A stretch of 64,000 nucleotides of DNA, from NCBI RefSeq assembly GCF_022179225.1, contig NZ_BPQL01000066.1, forward strand, positions 17,017 to 81,016. The letters are read 5' to 3'. The stretch is from Methylobacterium goesingense. Lineage in GTDB: Bacteria > Pseudomonadota > Alphaproteobacteria > Rhizobiales > Beijerinckiaceae. The notes under the pieces were generated by a model. It made no database searches. It worked only from the letters and a program-made list of their open reading frames with translations, and had not been told where the DNA came from. Shown in pieces: positions 26,044 through 34,733 of the stretch; the stretch's first letter is position 1; every line of letters starts with the position of its first letter. The position numbers and the translations under genes are program-made.

Positions 26044-27306
26044 ATGCGTCGGGTAGTGGTGACGGGCTTGGGGATGGTGACGCCGCTGGCCAGCGGGGTC
26101 GAGGCCACCTGGAGCCGGTTGATCGCCGGCGAGTCGGCGGCCAAAGTCGTGACGGCATTCCCCGTCGACGATCTCGCCTGCCGCATCGCCTGTTCCGTGC
26201 CCTTCGGTGACGGCACGAACGACAGCTTCAACCCCGACGCCTTCATGGAGGCCAAGGAGCAGCGCAAGGTCGATCCGTTCATCGTCTACGCCATGGCGGC
26301 GGCAGGCGAAGCCCTGAACGACGCCGACTGGCACCCGACGAGCTACGAAGACCAGTGCGCCACCGGCGTCATGGTCGGCTCCGGCATCGGCGGCATCGGC
26401 GGCATCTACGACGCCTCCGTGACCCTGCACGACAAGGGCCCGCGCCGGATCTCCCCCTTCTTCATTCCCGGCCGCATCATCAACCTGGCCTCCGGCCAGA
26501 TCTCGATCGCGCACGGGCTCAAGGGCCCCAACCACGCGGTGGTGACGGCCTGCTCGACGGGCGCGCACGCCATCGGCGACGCGGCCCGGCTGATCCAGTT
26601 CGGCGATGCCGACGTCATGGTGGCGGGCGGCGCCGAATCACCCGTGAACCGCCTCGCGCTCGCGGGCTTCGCCGCCTGCCGCGCCCTCTCCACCGGCTTC
26701 AACGATGACCCGACCAAGGCCTCGCGCCCCTACGACAAGGATCGCGACGGCTTCGTGATGGGCGAAGGCGCCGGCGTCGTCGTGCTGGAAGAGTACGAGC
26801 ACGCCAAGGCCCGCGGCGCCCGGATCTACGCCGAGGTGATCGGCTATGGCCTCACAGGCGACGCCTACCACATCACCTCGCCGGCCCCGGACGGCGACGG
26901 CGCCTTCCGCTGCATGAGCGCCGCTGTGAAGCGCGCCGGCATCCAGGCCAGCGACCTCGACTACATCAACGCCCACGGCACCTCGACGCCCATGGGCGAC
27001 GAGCTGGAGCTGAAGGCCGTTGAGCGCCTGCTCGGCGACCACGCCGCCAAAGCGTCGATGTCCTCCACCAAGTCCTCCATCGGCCACCTCCTTGGCGCTG
27101 CCGGCTCCGTGGAAGCGATCTTTTCGATCCTGGCCATCCGCGACGGCATCCTTCCGCCGACCCTCAACCTCGACAATCCCTCCGTGGAGACCGCGATCGA
27201 CCTCGTGCCGCACGAGGCCAAGCGCAAGCGGGTGGATACGGTGCTGTCGAATTCGTTCGGGTTTGGTGGGACGAATGCGAGCTTGGTGATGCGGCGAGTG
27301 GATTGA
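26044..27306 (+). CDS. fabF: Beta-ketoacyl-[ACP] synthase II
   Basis: FabF performs the condensing step of fatty acid elongation. The 420-residue thiolase-fold enzyme has catalytic Cys170 in VVTACSTGAHA, the first His in INAHGTSTP, the Lys in SSTKSSIGH and the second His in GHLLGAAGSVEA. NSFGFGGTNASLVM closes the protein. The ATG at 26044 (RRVVVTGLG) is the standard start. The last 70 bases use codons such as TTG, GGT, GGG and AAT, unlike the rest of the gene, next to the AT-rich island that begins right after the stop. In relatives this gene is normally followed by mltG. Confidence 0.96.
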   Translation: MRRVVVTGLGMVTPLASGVEATWSRLIAGESAAKVVTAFPVDDLACRIACSVPFGDGTNDSFNPDAFMEAKEQRKVDPFIVYAMAAAGEALNDADWHPTSYEDQCATGVMVGSGIGGIGGIYDASVTLHDKGPRRISPFFIPGRIINLASGQISIAHGLKGPNHAVVTACSTGAHAIGDAARLIQFGDADVMVAGGAESPVNRLALAGFAACRALSTGFNDDPTKASRPYDKDRDGFVMGEGAGVVVLEEYEHAKARGARIYAEVIGYGLTGDAYHITSPAPDGDGAFRCMSAAVKRAGIQASDLDYINAHGTSTPMGDELELKAVERLLGDHAAKASMSSTKSSIGHLLGAAGSVEAIFSILAIRDGILPPTLNLDNPSVETAIDLVPHEAKRKRVDTVLSNSFGFGGTNASLVMRRVD

Positions 27307-27309
27307 GAC

Positions 27310-28209
27310 TCAGGCTGTTTCCAGATACGCGTTCAGCTCTGGTAAACCCTCAAGGTATGGCCGACTCTGCGAGAAACAGTACGAGCCTATTTTTGAGAGT
27401 AAACTTTCCAGCGAAATTTGCTTTGTACCGCCTATTTGGGCCGCAACATACTTTACAGACATGCGAAGCATCTGCAGCGCGATTTTCCCTTTTATCCAGT
27501 ATTTATAGTCAATAGCTTTAAAGCACTTGCATAAAGAAACGATATCGGAGCGACGAAATTCAAAATCGTCAGATTTTATTTGTCTGGCGATTTTCTCTAT
27601 TCGATTTCGTTCTTTCACGATCTTATCTTCGTTAGAATTGTATCGAGAAAAGTCACTGATACTCAATTTTTGTAGTTCAACATCTACTTCCCTAGCCCGC
27701 ATGTGACAAAACAGGGCCATTGGCGCTAAAAGGTTCCGTGCGAGCACTGCCATAGTACTGTCTATCGAGCTCACGATATTATCACGAGCACCCCCCTTAA
27801 TGGCAGTTGGTATAAATTTTTCGATAAGATATCGAATATACGCCCCTTCCGCAAAGTAGCTCTCTATTGAATAGTATTTAGTTACAAACATATCGTTGGG
27901 TAATTTATTATTAAATTCGTCAAAATCTCTGTCTCGCAAATACAATATTTTATGCGGATTTATCTTTAATTCGTAATCGTCAATAAAACTCTTGACTTCT
28001 GCCATCGCTTTCTTCCCGCCACATGTATAAATGCGTAGGGCGTGTCCAGTAAAGTGTGAAGAAAGGAAGTCGAAATAGAAAGGGGGATCATCGACACCCT
28101 CAAAAAAAACGATAACATCGTCAGATTTGTATTCACTATTTATAAACTCAAGGACTGTGGCATTAACGTTGCTCTGCTCTTTAATGAGTAGTTCGGCAAA
28201 ATCAATCAT
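27310..28209 (-). CDS. ariB: DUF4435 TOPRIM protein, AriB-like effector of a PARIS-type system
   Basis: The 299-residue protein has the DUF4435/TOPRIM layout. An early acidic motif (IVFFEGVDDPPFYFDFL) supplies the metal-binding Glu, and an Asp-rich strand end (ILYLRDRDFDEF) supplies the DxD pair, followed by a helical C-terminal half. In PARIS the AriB partner is a DUF4435 TOPRIM nuclease held inactive by the AriA ATPase until a phage trigger releases it. It then cleaves host tRNA. The order (ATPase first, then DUF4435), length and spacing fit. The ATG at 28209 lies one base after the reconstructed ATPase stop (TAAaATG), so translation would be coupled. A GTG four codons upstream is the alternative. 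The effector frame is intact although the ATPase is frameshifted. Confidence 0.75.
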   Translation of the reverse strand: MIDFAELLIKEQSNVNATVLEFINSEYKSDDVIVFFEGVDDPPFYFDFLSSHFTGHALRIYTCGGKKAMAEVKSFIDDYELKINPHKILYLRDRDFDEFNNKLPNDMFVTKYYSIESYFAEGAYIRYLIEKFIPTAIKGGARDNIVSSIDSTMAVLARNLLAPMALFCHMRAREVDVELQKLSISDFSRYNSNEDKIVKERNRIEKIARQIKSDDFEFRRSDIVSLCKCFKAIDYKYWIKGKIALQMLRMSVKYVAAQIGGTKQISLESLLSKIGSYCFSQSRPYLEGLPELNAYLETA

Positions 28210-28210
28210 T

Positions 28211-29578
28211 TTACTGTACACTTAGCTTTCTAACATCAACGATCTGGTTGCGAACCTCATTATCAAAGACAAACGGGCTGTGAGTTACTGCAAATAACTG
28301 ACTACACCTTCCCGCTCGCAAGTATGTCAGGCAAAAACTTTCTTTGCCAGGGCACCGAAAGCGATAGCTCGGGCTCATCGATTATAACTATATTTTCCTG
28401 ATCTCGCAGTAGATGCAGGTATGCAAACATGGATACGATCTGTTTTTCTCCCGATGACAAATCATCTAGGAATAATTCTTTTTTCAATCCTGAACTTTCA
28501 AGGTGGAATTCGTAGTTTCGATAAATTACTTGCTTATTATCCGCTATGTATCGAGATACGACGTTCGTAAAATCTACGAATGGGCGCTCCTCTTCATTCA
28601 TTTGAACATATACATTCAACATTTTTTCGACAAAAAATCCTAGATATTGCATATCTTTCGACGGCTTCCCTCTCTTTCGCTCTCTCAGCGACGTTATATC
28701 TTTAAACAGGATATTTTTATCTTTTTCCGAGATTAATTGGTCATCAAGACGCGCAACGAACTCCGAAATAATACTAGCATCAAGGTCGCGTATAATACTG
28801 ATAGAGTAATCCTTGATTTTCCCCTGCACCATATCTCGGATATATTCCTGCGCAGCAGCATTTGACTTAGTCTTAGATAGTGCATTTAGATTTTTCGTGT
28901 ATTCAAGTATCAGGTTTTTAACATCATCCATGCCGAAGCTGACGATTTCTTGAAATGTAGCACCCCGCCTTGCGAGTGATTGGTTGGGGTTCAATCGGGT
29001 GCGCATCCGATCTTCAATATCGGGAAATATTGACCTTAAATCCTTTTCAATACGTCGATAAGTTGGAAGGTATAGAACCCGGCCTAAGTTTAATGACTCA
29101 AGTTGCCTTTCTGCATCAATGACCTTTGAGCGGAACAAATCGGAAGTTTCGCTTTGTATCATCCGTCGAAGGCGAATGACTTCAGATGTGGGAACTCCGA
29201 GCAACGTTGAATAATATTCGGCTTCAGCTTTCGAAATTCTTGATGAAGAAACAAAATCAGTAAACTTATTAGAATTTCTCAGTGTAGATATGTATCGATT
29301 TAGTCGAGGAGAGATATTATCGGAATTTTCAAAGTCAACCAAATCCAATCGCGACAATACAATTTTTATATCGCCAGCGATCAGCTCGACATCAGAGAAA
29401 CTATATTCGATCAGCCTGGACCATTGCTTGTAATAAATAAATAAAATATATTTATGAATGTACTTTTCCCCGTTCCATTTTGGCCAACAATAATACTGAC
29501 ATTGCCTTTTACATCAAGTTTGTAATTTACATTTCCAAGGATATTATTTGCCCTAAAGCTCCTAATTGGAGTTTTCAT
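28211..29578 (-). pseudogene. ariA: AriA-like ABC/AAA ATPase gene of a PARIS-type system, disrupted by two frameshifts
   Basis: Joined across frames the product would be about 455 residues. It starts KTPIRSFRANNILGNVNYKL at 29578, with Walker A VGQNGTGKST. The first frame then stops at 29411. Reading resumes in another frame with YYKQWSRLIEYSFSDVELIA and continues through a helical middle to the signature LSSGEKQIVSMF and Walker B NIVIIDEPELSLS. It stops at 28302. A third frame gives CSQLFAVTHSPFVFDNEVRN with the His-loop and ends at 28211, one base before ariB. Break 1 lies in the TTTA repeat (29434-29446), and adding one unit would restore the frame. Break 2 is one extra G around 28307-28308. 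All ATPase motifs survive, so the decay is recent, or the breaks are sequencing errors, or expression is switched. Confidence 0.75.
29434..29446 (-). repeat. Tetranucleotide repeat (TTTA)3 at the first ariA frameshift
   Basis: On the minus strand TTTTATTTATTTA contains three TTTA units inside the ariA coding sequence, 14 residues after Walker A. With four units the two reading frames join exactly. Slippage at this repeat therefore explains the frameshift. Confidence 0.65.
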
Positions 29579-29819
29579 CACATATGCCCATGCTACCCGA
29601 GATATCACTCTAGATTGCACTTTTATGCATTGCAACACTGTCGCTACAAGTAGCTCCGGTGAAGTCGGTTTGCTCACAACTCATAGGAGCCTCCGCCACA
29701 AAACCCACCAAGTTCGCGCGCCAGAGTGCCAGCCCCCTGCGCCCACCCCCTCGACTCGGGCGCGCGGATTCCCCAACACTCCGGCGGCGGCCGGGGCGGG
29801 GACCTGAGGCCCGAACAGG

Positions 29820-31187
29820 ATGTCCATGTTCTTCCGCAAACGCCCAGAACCGGCGCCGACGCCGATCCCCTCCGACGAGCCGGCCCTGCCCAATCGCCTG
29901 TCGCCGCGCAGCCCCTCCGAGGCGATCAAGCCCACCGCCGCGCCGCCGCCGCCCGACCGTCCGGTTCGTGAGCGCGGCGGGCTGCTCGCCCGCATCTCCG
30001 GCCTGCTCACCGCCTCCGTGGTGCTGGCCATCGCGGTGATGATCGGCGTGACGCTGTTCGAGCGCCAGACCAAGGAGCCGGGGCCGCTGCCCGCCGACAA
30101 GGTCGTGGTGATCCCGCCCCGCAGCGGCACCACCGAGATCGCCGAGGCCCTGAGCCGCGAGGGCGTCATCAGCCACACCGCTCTGTTCGAGTGGGCGGCC
30201 CGGCTCTCCGGCAAGGCGCTGAAGGCCGGCGAGTACACCTTCAAGGCGCATGCCAGCATCGGCGAGGCCATCGACACCCTGGCCTCCGGCCGGCAGGTGC
30301 AGCACGCCATCACCTTCCCGGAGGGGCTGACCTCCGAGCAGATCGTGGTGCGCCTCAACGACAACGACGTGCTCACGGGCGACATCAACGAGATCCCCCC
30401 CGAGGGCTCGCTCCTGCCCGACACCTACAAGTTCGAGCGCGGCGCCACCCGCCAGCAGATCGTCAACCTCATGCGCGCCAAGCAGCGCGAGGTCCTGAAC
30501 CAGATCTGGCTGCGCCGCTCGGCCGAGATTCCCGTGAAGACGCCCGCCGAGATGGTGACGCTCGCCTCCATCGTCGAGAAGGAGACGGGCCGGGCCGACG
30601 AGCGGCCCCGTGTGGCGGGCGTGTTCGTCAACCGCCTCAACAAGCGCATGAAGCTGCAATCCGACCCCACCATCGTGTACGGGCTGGTGGGCGGGCGCGG
30701 CACCCTCGGGCGCGGCATCCAGCGCTCCGAGATCGAGCGCGCCACGCCCTACAACACCTACGTGATCGAGGGCCTGCCCCCGGGCCCCATCGCCAATCCG
30801 GGCCGCGCGGCGCTCGAAGCCGTCGCCAACCCCTCGCGCACCAAGGACCTGTTCTTCGTGGCCGACGGCACCGGCGGCCACGCCTTCGCCGAGACCCTGG
30901 AGGGCCATTCCCGCAACGTCGCCCGCTGGCGCCAGGTCGAGAAGGCCCGCCAGGCCCCGACCCCGGACGCAGCGGTGGACAAGGCCGATCCGCCGGGCGC
31001 CCCCGCCGTGCCCGGCACCGCCTCGGCCTACGCGCCGGACGGCACCAACATGGCGGCGACGCCCGAGCCCGGCGCCGTGCGCCCCAAGGCCTTCGACGCC
31101 TCGGAGGGGACCCGCCTCGACCCCTTGCGGAACAAGACCTTCGACCTGAATTCGCCCAAGACCGTGCCGGTGCTCAAGCAGCCGTAG
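29820..31187 (+). CDS. mltG: Endolytic peptidoglycan transglycosylase MltG
   Basis: MltG cleaves nascent glycan strands in the inner membrane and so sets their length. The 455-residue protein has a Pro-rich cytoplasmic tail (1-50), one membrane segment (about 55-80, ISGLLTASVVLAIAVMIGVT), and a YceG/LytG domain. The catalytic Glu is in LASIVEKETG, and QSDPTIVYG, SPYNTY-like ATPYNTYVIEGLPPGPIANPG and DLFFVADGTGGHAF follow. The long acidic/Pro-rich C-terminal tail (about 100 residues) is unusual in E. coli terms but common in Hyphomicrobiales. It heads mltG-yicC-gmk. Because the AT-rich island separates it from fabF, it must use a promoter between about 29580 and 29819. Confidence 0.93.
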   Translation: MSMFFRKRPEPAPTPIPSDEPALPNRLSPRSPSEAIKPTAAPPPPDRPVRERGGLLARISGLLTASVVLAIAVMIGVTLFERQTKEPGPLPADKVVVIPPRSGTTEIAEALSREGVISHTALFEWAARLSGKALKAGEYTFKAHASIGEAIDTLASGRQVQHAITFPEGLTSEQIVVRLNDNDVLTGDINEIPPEGSLLPDTYKFERGATRQQIVNLMRAKQREVLNQIWLRRSAEIPVKTPAEMVTLASIVEKETGRADERPRVAGVFVNRLNKRMKLQSDPTIVYGLVGGRGTLGRGIQRSEIERATPYNTYVIEGLPPGPIANPGRAALEAVANPSRTKDLFFVADGTGGHAFAETLEGHSRNVARWRQVEKARQAPTPDAAVDKADPPGAPAVPGTASAYAPDGTNMAATPEPGAVRPKAFDASEGTRLDPLRNKTFDLNSPKTVPVLKQP

Positions 31188-31200
31188 GGAGAGCGACACC

Positions 31201-32079
31201 ATGATCCTCTCCAGCATGACCGGGTTCGCCCGGGCGTCCGGCACCACCGGACCGGTGCAGTGGGCCTGGGAGGTCCGCAGCGTGAACGGGCGCGGCCTCG
31301 ATGTGCGCCTGCGGGTGCCGAACGGCTACGACGCCGTCGGCGAGGTCGCCCGCACGGCCCTCCAGAAGACCCTGACCCGGGGCCAGTGCCAGCTGAACCT
31401 CAGCCTGACCCGCGCCGATACGGCGCCCCGCGTGCGGATCAACGAGGCGCTGCTCGCCGACCTCGCCGCGGCGATCGCCTGCGTGCCGCGCCCCGAGGGC
31501 ATCGCGCCCGCCACCCTCGACGGGCTCCTGTCGGTCCGGGGCGTGGTCGAGGCCGACGAGGAGCCGGGCGCCGACACCGAGGCGCTCGCCCGGGATCTGG
31601 CCGAGGGCGTGGTCCGGCTGGTGGCCGACCTCGTGGAGGCCCGCCGCGCCGAGGGCCGCGCCCTCCTCGGGGTGATCGAGGGCCAGCGCGCCGAGATGGC
31701 CCGGCTGACGGCGCTCGCCGAAGCCTGCCCGGCCCGGAAGCCCGAGGCCGTGAAGGCGCGTCTCGCCGCCGCCGTGGCGAGCCTCGTGGAGGCCGGCGGG
31801 CTCGACCCCGACCGCCTGCACCAGGAAGCGGTGCTGCTCGCCGCGAAGGCCGACGTGCGGGAGGAACTCGACCGCCTGCAGGCGCATCTGGCCAGCGCCG
31901 CCGAACTCCTGGCCGCGGGCGGCCCCATCGGCCGCAAGCTCGATTTCCTGGCTCAGGAGCTCGGGCGCGAGGCCAATACCCTGTGCGCCAAGGCCAACGA
32001 CATCACCCTGTCGCGGATCGGACTCGACTTGAAGGCCGTGGTGGAGCAATTCCGGGAGCAGGTTCAGAACGTCGAGTAG
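31201..32079 (+). CDS. yicC: YicC family endoribonuclease
   Basis: The 292-residue protein starts with the family motif SSMTGFARASG and has WEVRSVNGRGLDVRLRVPNG. It ends with KLDFLAQELGREANTLCAKAND, the conserved DUF1732 segment. E. coli YicC is reported to be a ribonuclease that affects small RNA RyhB, and the target here is unknown. It lies 13 bases after mltG and 11 bases before gmk, an operon order conserved in alphaproteobacteria. Confidence 0.92.
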   Translation: MILSSMTGFARASGTTGPVQWAWEVRSVNGRGLDVRLRVPNGYDAVGEVARTALQKTLTRGQCQLNLSLTRADTAPRVRINEALLADLAAAIACVPRPEGIAPATLDGLLSVRGVVEADEEPGADTEALARDLAEGVVRLVADLVEARRAEGRALLGVIEGQRAEMARLTALAEACPARKPEAVKARLAAAVASLVEAGGLDPDRLHQEAVLLAAKADVREELDRLQAHLASAAELLAAGGPIGRKLDFLAQELGREANTLCAKANDITLSRIGLDLKAVVEQFREQVQNVE

Positions 32080-32090
32080 GTTTTTCTCAG

Positions 32091-32753
32091 ATGCAGGCCC
32101 CCACGAAGGAGAATGCGACGACGATCGGGCGGCGCGGGTTCATCCTCATCCTGTCCTCCCCCTCCGGTGCGGGCAAGACCACGCTGACGCGCCAGCTGGC
32201 GTCCGATCACACATGGGGCCTCGACGTCTCGATCTCGGTGACGACCCGCCAGCGCCGCCCCTCCGAGATCGACGGCAAGCACTACCAGTTCATCGACCGC
32301 GAGGCCTTCGACGCGCTGCGCAGCGCCGACAACCTCCTCGAATGGGCCGAGGTGCACGGCAATTTCTACGGCACCCCGCGCAAGCCCGTGGAAAAGGTGC
32401 TGGGCGTCGGCCGGGACATGATCTTCGACATCGACTACCAGGGCACCCGGCAGGTGCGGGCCAAGCTCACCGACGACGTGGTCACGGTGTTCATCCTGCC
32501 GCCCTCGCTGGCCGAGTTGCGCCACCGCCTGGAGCGCCGGGCCGAGGATTCGCCGGACACCATCGAGAAGCGCCTCGCCAACGCCCGGATGGAGATCCAG
32601 CGCTGGAGCGAGTACGACTACGTCATCGTCAACGACGACCTCGACGACGCCTTCCGCTCCCTGGAGGGAATCCTTATCGCCGAGCGCCTGAAGCGCGCCC
32701 GCCGCACCGGCCTGACCACCTTCGTGGAAGGGCTCCTGGCCGAGCCGGATTGA
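32091..32753 (+). CDS. gmk: Guanylate kinase
   Basis: Gmk phosphorylates GMP to GDP. The 220-residue protein has the P-loop LSSPSGAGKTTL and the GMP-binding segments VSVTTRQRRPSEIDGKHY-like (SVTTRQRRPSEIDGKHYQF) and EWAEVHGNFYGTPRKPV. It also has IFDIDYQGTRQVRAK and the lid/Arg region RRAEDSPDTIEKRLANA. The ATG at 32091 gives a normal length. It closes the mltG-yicC-gmk operon. Confidence 0.96.
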   Translation: MQAPTKENATTIGRRGFILILSSPSGAGKTTLTRQLASDHTWGLDVSISVTTRQRRPSEIDGKHYQFIDREAFDALRSADNLLEWAEVHGNFYGTPRKPVEKVLGVGRDMIFDIDYQGTRQVRAKLTDDVVTVFILPPSLAELRHRLERRAEDSPDTIEKRLANARMEIQRWSEYDYVIVNDDLDDAFRSLEGILIAERLKRARRTGLTTFVEGLLAEPD

Positions 32754-32787
32754 GGCGATTTCCGGCGGATCGCTTCGGGCCGCCGGC

Positions 32788-34440
32788 CTATTCCTCGGCG
32801 CCGATCCCGCGCAGGGGCGCGGTGAGTTCGCAGACGAGGCCCGTCTCCGCATAGGTGGTGCTTACCGTGCCCCCCACCGCGCCGGCCAAGCCCCGCGCGA
32901 TCAGCCGGCTACCGAACCCCCGGTGCGAGGGGGCGGCGACCGCCGGGCCGCCGCGCTCGGTCCAGCACAGGGACAGCATCGCCTCGGGGCCGCTCTCGTC
33001 CACGGACCAGGCGACGGTCACGGTGCCGGTGGGGCAGGACAGGGCGCCGTACTTGGCGGCGTTCGTGCCGAGTTCGTGCATCATCAGGGCGAGCGACAGG
33101 GCGGCCTGGGAGCCGACTTGGACATAGGGGCCTTCGCACCGCAGGCGCTCCGAGCCGGCATCGTCGTGAATCGCGAGGGCTCCCCGGATGACGGCCGCGA
33201 TGCTGGCGCTCTCCCGGGTGCCGGCGAGGAGCAGGTCGTGGGCCTTGCTCATGGCGATCAGCCGGTCGGCCAGGACGTCCTTGGCCGTCTCCAGGTCGGG
33301 GGCAGTGCGCAGGGTCTGGGTGGCGATGGCCTGGACCATGGCCAGCATGTTCTTCATGCGGTGGCTGAGTTCGCGATTGAGCACCGCCTGCTGCTCCTCG
33401 GCGCGCAGCCGCGCGATGCCGACCTGGACGCGGTCCGCGACGTTGCGGACGAAGGCGACCTCCTCGGGCCGCCACACGCGGGGCGCCGCGCTGTGCACGA
33501 AGAACAGCCCGACGCTGCGCCCGCGCTCGCGCACCGGGACGTTGAGCAGGGCGCCCACCGGCATGCGGGCTCCGTCCGCGGCGCTAACCAGGGCGCGGGG
33601 ATCGTTCGCCATGGCGTCGACCACGAGGGTCTCGCCGCGCGACAGACTTGGACCGAAGGTCTCGTGGTTGAGGGAGCGGTGGCGCCCCACCAGGCTCTCC
33701 GAGCCGGCGGTCGTCCAATCGCGATGGATGGTGATGATGCCACCGGTGGCGTCGAGTTCGCCGTAACCGGTCCGGTTCGCCTCCAGGGTCTGCCCCACGA
33801 TCTCGGCCGCCCGGTGGGTCATGGCGGGGATCGACGATTCGTTACGCAGGAAATCCCCGAGTTCGATCAGGGCGGCGCGCCGCAGCGAGGCCGCGCGAGC
33901 GTAGATTTCCTCCGCCTTGACCAGGGCGATCTGGCGGCGCTCGCCGAGCAGAATCGTGACCTGGCGCCCGAGGCGGCGCAGCCCGTCCGCCTGATCCTCC
34001 GTCAGCCCATCCGGGCGCGGCTGGTGGTCGAGCACGCACAGGCTGCCGAGAACCTGGCCGCTCGGCATCCGCAGGGGCGCCCCGGCATAGAAGCGGACAT
34101 GCGGTTCGCCCGTGACGAGGGGGTTCCGGGCGGTGCGGGGGTCGCTCGCGAGATCGGGGATGACGAGGAGGTCGGGCTCGCTCAGGGCATAGACGCAGAC
34201 GGACGCGCTCAGATCCGTCTCGCAGGGCGGGAAGCCGGCGCGCGCCTTGAACCATTGCCGGTTGCCGTCGACGAGGCTGACCAGGGCAACCGGGGCTCCG
34301 CACAGGAGCCGGGCCAATTGAACGACGTCGTCGTACGCCTGCTCCGGAGGGGTATCGAGGATCTGGAGCCCGGCCAGTTCGTCGAGCCGCACAGCATCGG
34401 ATGTATCCGGCCTGATGCTCTGGTCGAGATGGCAGCTCAT
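32788..34440 (-). CDS. GAF-domain HWE-family sensor histidine kinase
   Basis: This soluble kinase of about 550 residues has two GAF domains. The first (about 10-165) carries AVRLDELAGLQILDTPPEQA and WFKARAGFPPCETDLSASVC, the pattern of regulatory GAF domains, and the second spans about 190-345. The kinase core is HWE type, with His in ELSHRMKNMLAMVQAIATQT, HELGTNAAKYGAL in the N box and the defining CWTERGGP. Such kinases often control general stress or light responses in Hyphomicrobiales. No receiver gene adjoins it. Upstream in-frame ATGs exist (34491, 34566), and 34440 is preferred because homology begins just after it. The gene converges with gmk. Confidence 0.87.
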   Translation of the reverse strand: MSCHLDQSIRPDTSDAVRLDELAGLQILDTPPEQAYDDVVQLARLLCGAPVALVSLVDGNRQWFKARAGFPPCETDLSASVCVYALSEPDLLVIPDLASDPRTARNPLVTGEPHVRFYAGAPLRMPSGQVLGSLCVLDHQPRPDGLTEDQADGLRRLGRQVTILLGERRQIALVKAEEIYARAASLRRAALIELGDFLRNESSIPAMTHRAAEIVGQTLEANRTGYGELDATGGIITIHRDWTTAGSESLVGRHRSLNHETFGPSLSRGETLVVDAMANDPRALVSAADGARMPVGALLNVPVRERGRSVGLFFVHSAAPRVWRPEEVAFVRNVADRVQVGIARLRAEEQQAVLNRELSHRMKNMLAMVQAIATQTLRTAPDLETAKDVLADRLIAMSKAHDLLLAGTRESASIAAVIRGALAIHDDAGSERLRCEGPYVQVGSQAALSLALMMHELGTNAAKYGALSCPTGTVTVAWSVDESGPEAMLSLCWTERGGPAVAAPSHRGFGSRLIARGLAGAVGGTVSTTYAETGLVCELTAPLRGIGAEE

Positions 34441-34632
34441 GAAGGGAACTTTCCCCAACGACGCGCCGTTATGTCTCTCGTTCTGCACCATGTCACTCGG
34501 CGCGAGCGGTTCCGGCCGGGACTTGGCGACGCATCTTCGCTCGAGTGTCGCGACGATTCTGGACACGTCGCCGTTCGGGTATTTCCAAAGCCTGCGGCCG
34601 CTCCCCTTATTTCAGCGCCACAAAGCGGAACG

Positions 34633-34664
34633 GCGCCCGCGATCAGAGGATCGCGAGCGCCGGT
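34633..34664 (-). terminator. Hairpin after the Hint-domain gene
   Basis: CGGCGCCCGCGATC and GATCGCGAGCGCCG form a 14-base stem with one mismatch and an AGAG loop, about 70 bases after the Hint gene stop. No long T-run follows. The rest of the 34441-34733 gap shows nothing else. Confidence 0.55.
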
Positions 34665-34733
34665 CGTGTCTGGGACCCGGCCGCCGGAATGGTGGCCGGG
34701 TCGTCGCGTCCGTCGTCCGGACGGGTCCGTTCT

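Larger units (their letters stand above)
27307..29719. mobile_element. AT-rich island with PARIS-like defence pair inserted between fabF and mltG
   Basis: From 27307 to about 29700 the base composition drops sharply relative to the GC-rich flanks. The codon use is AT-rich and the genes run opposite to the fab-mltG direction. The island begins within four bases of the fabF stop. It separates fabF from mltG-yicC-gmk, which are normally adjacent in related genomes. An imperfect 12-base inverted repeat (GCGAGCTTGGTG at 27277-27288 and CACCAAGTTCGC at 29706-29717, 11 of 12 matching) flanks it. I see no integrase, transposase or tRNA, so the mode of arrival is unknown. Confidence 0.7.

Noticed and set aside
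27307..29719. Insertion sequence or prophage as the source of the AT-rich island
   Set aside because: No transposase, integrase, terminal repeats with target duplication, or phage genes are seen. Only the two defence-like genes fill the block.
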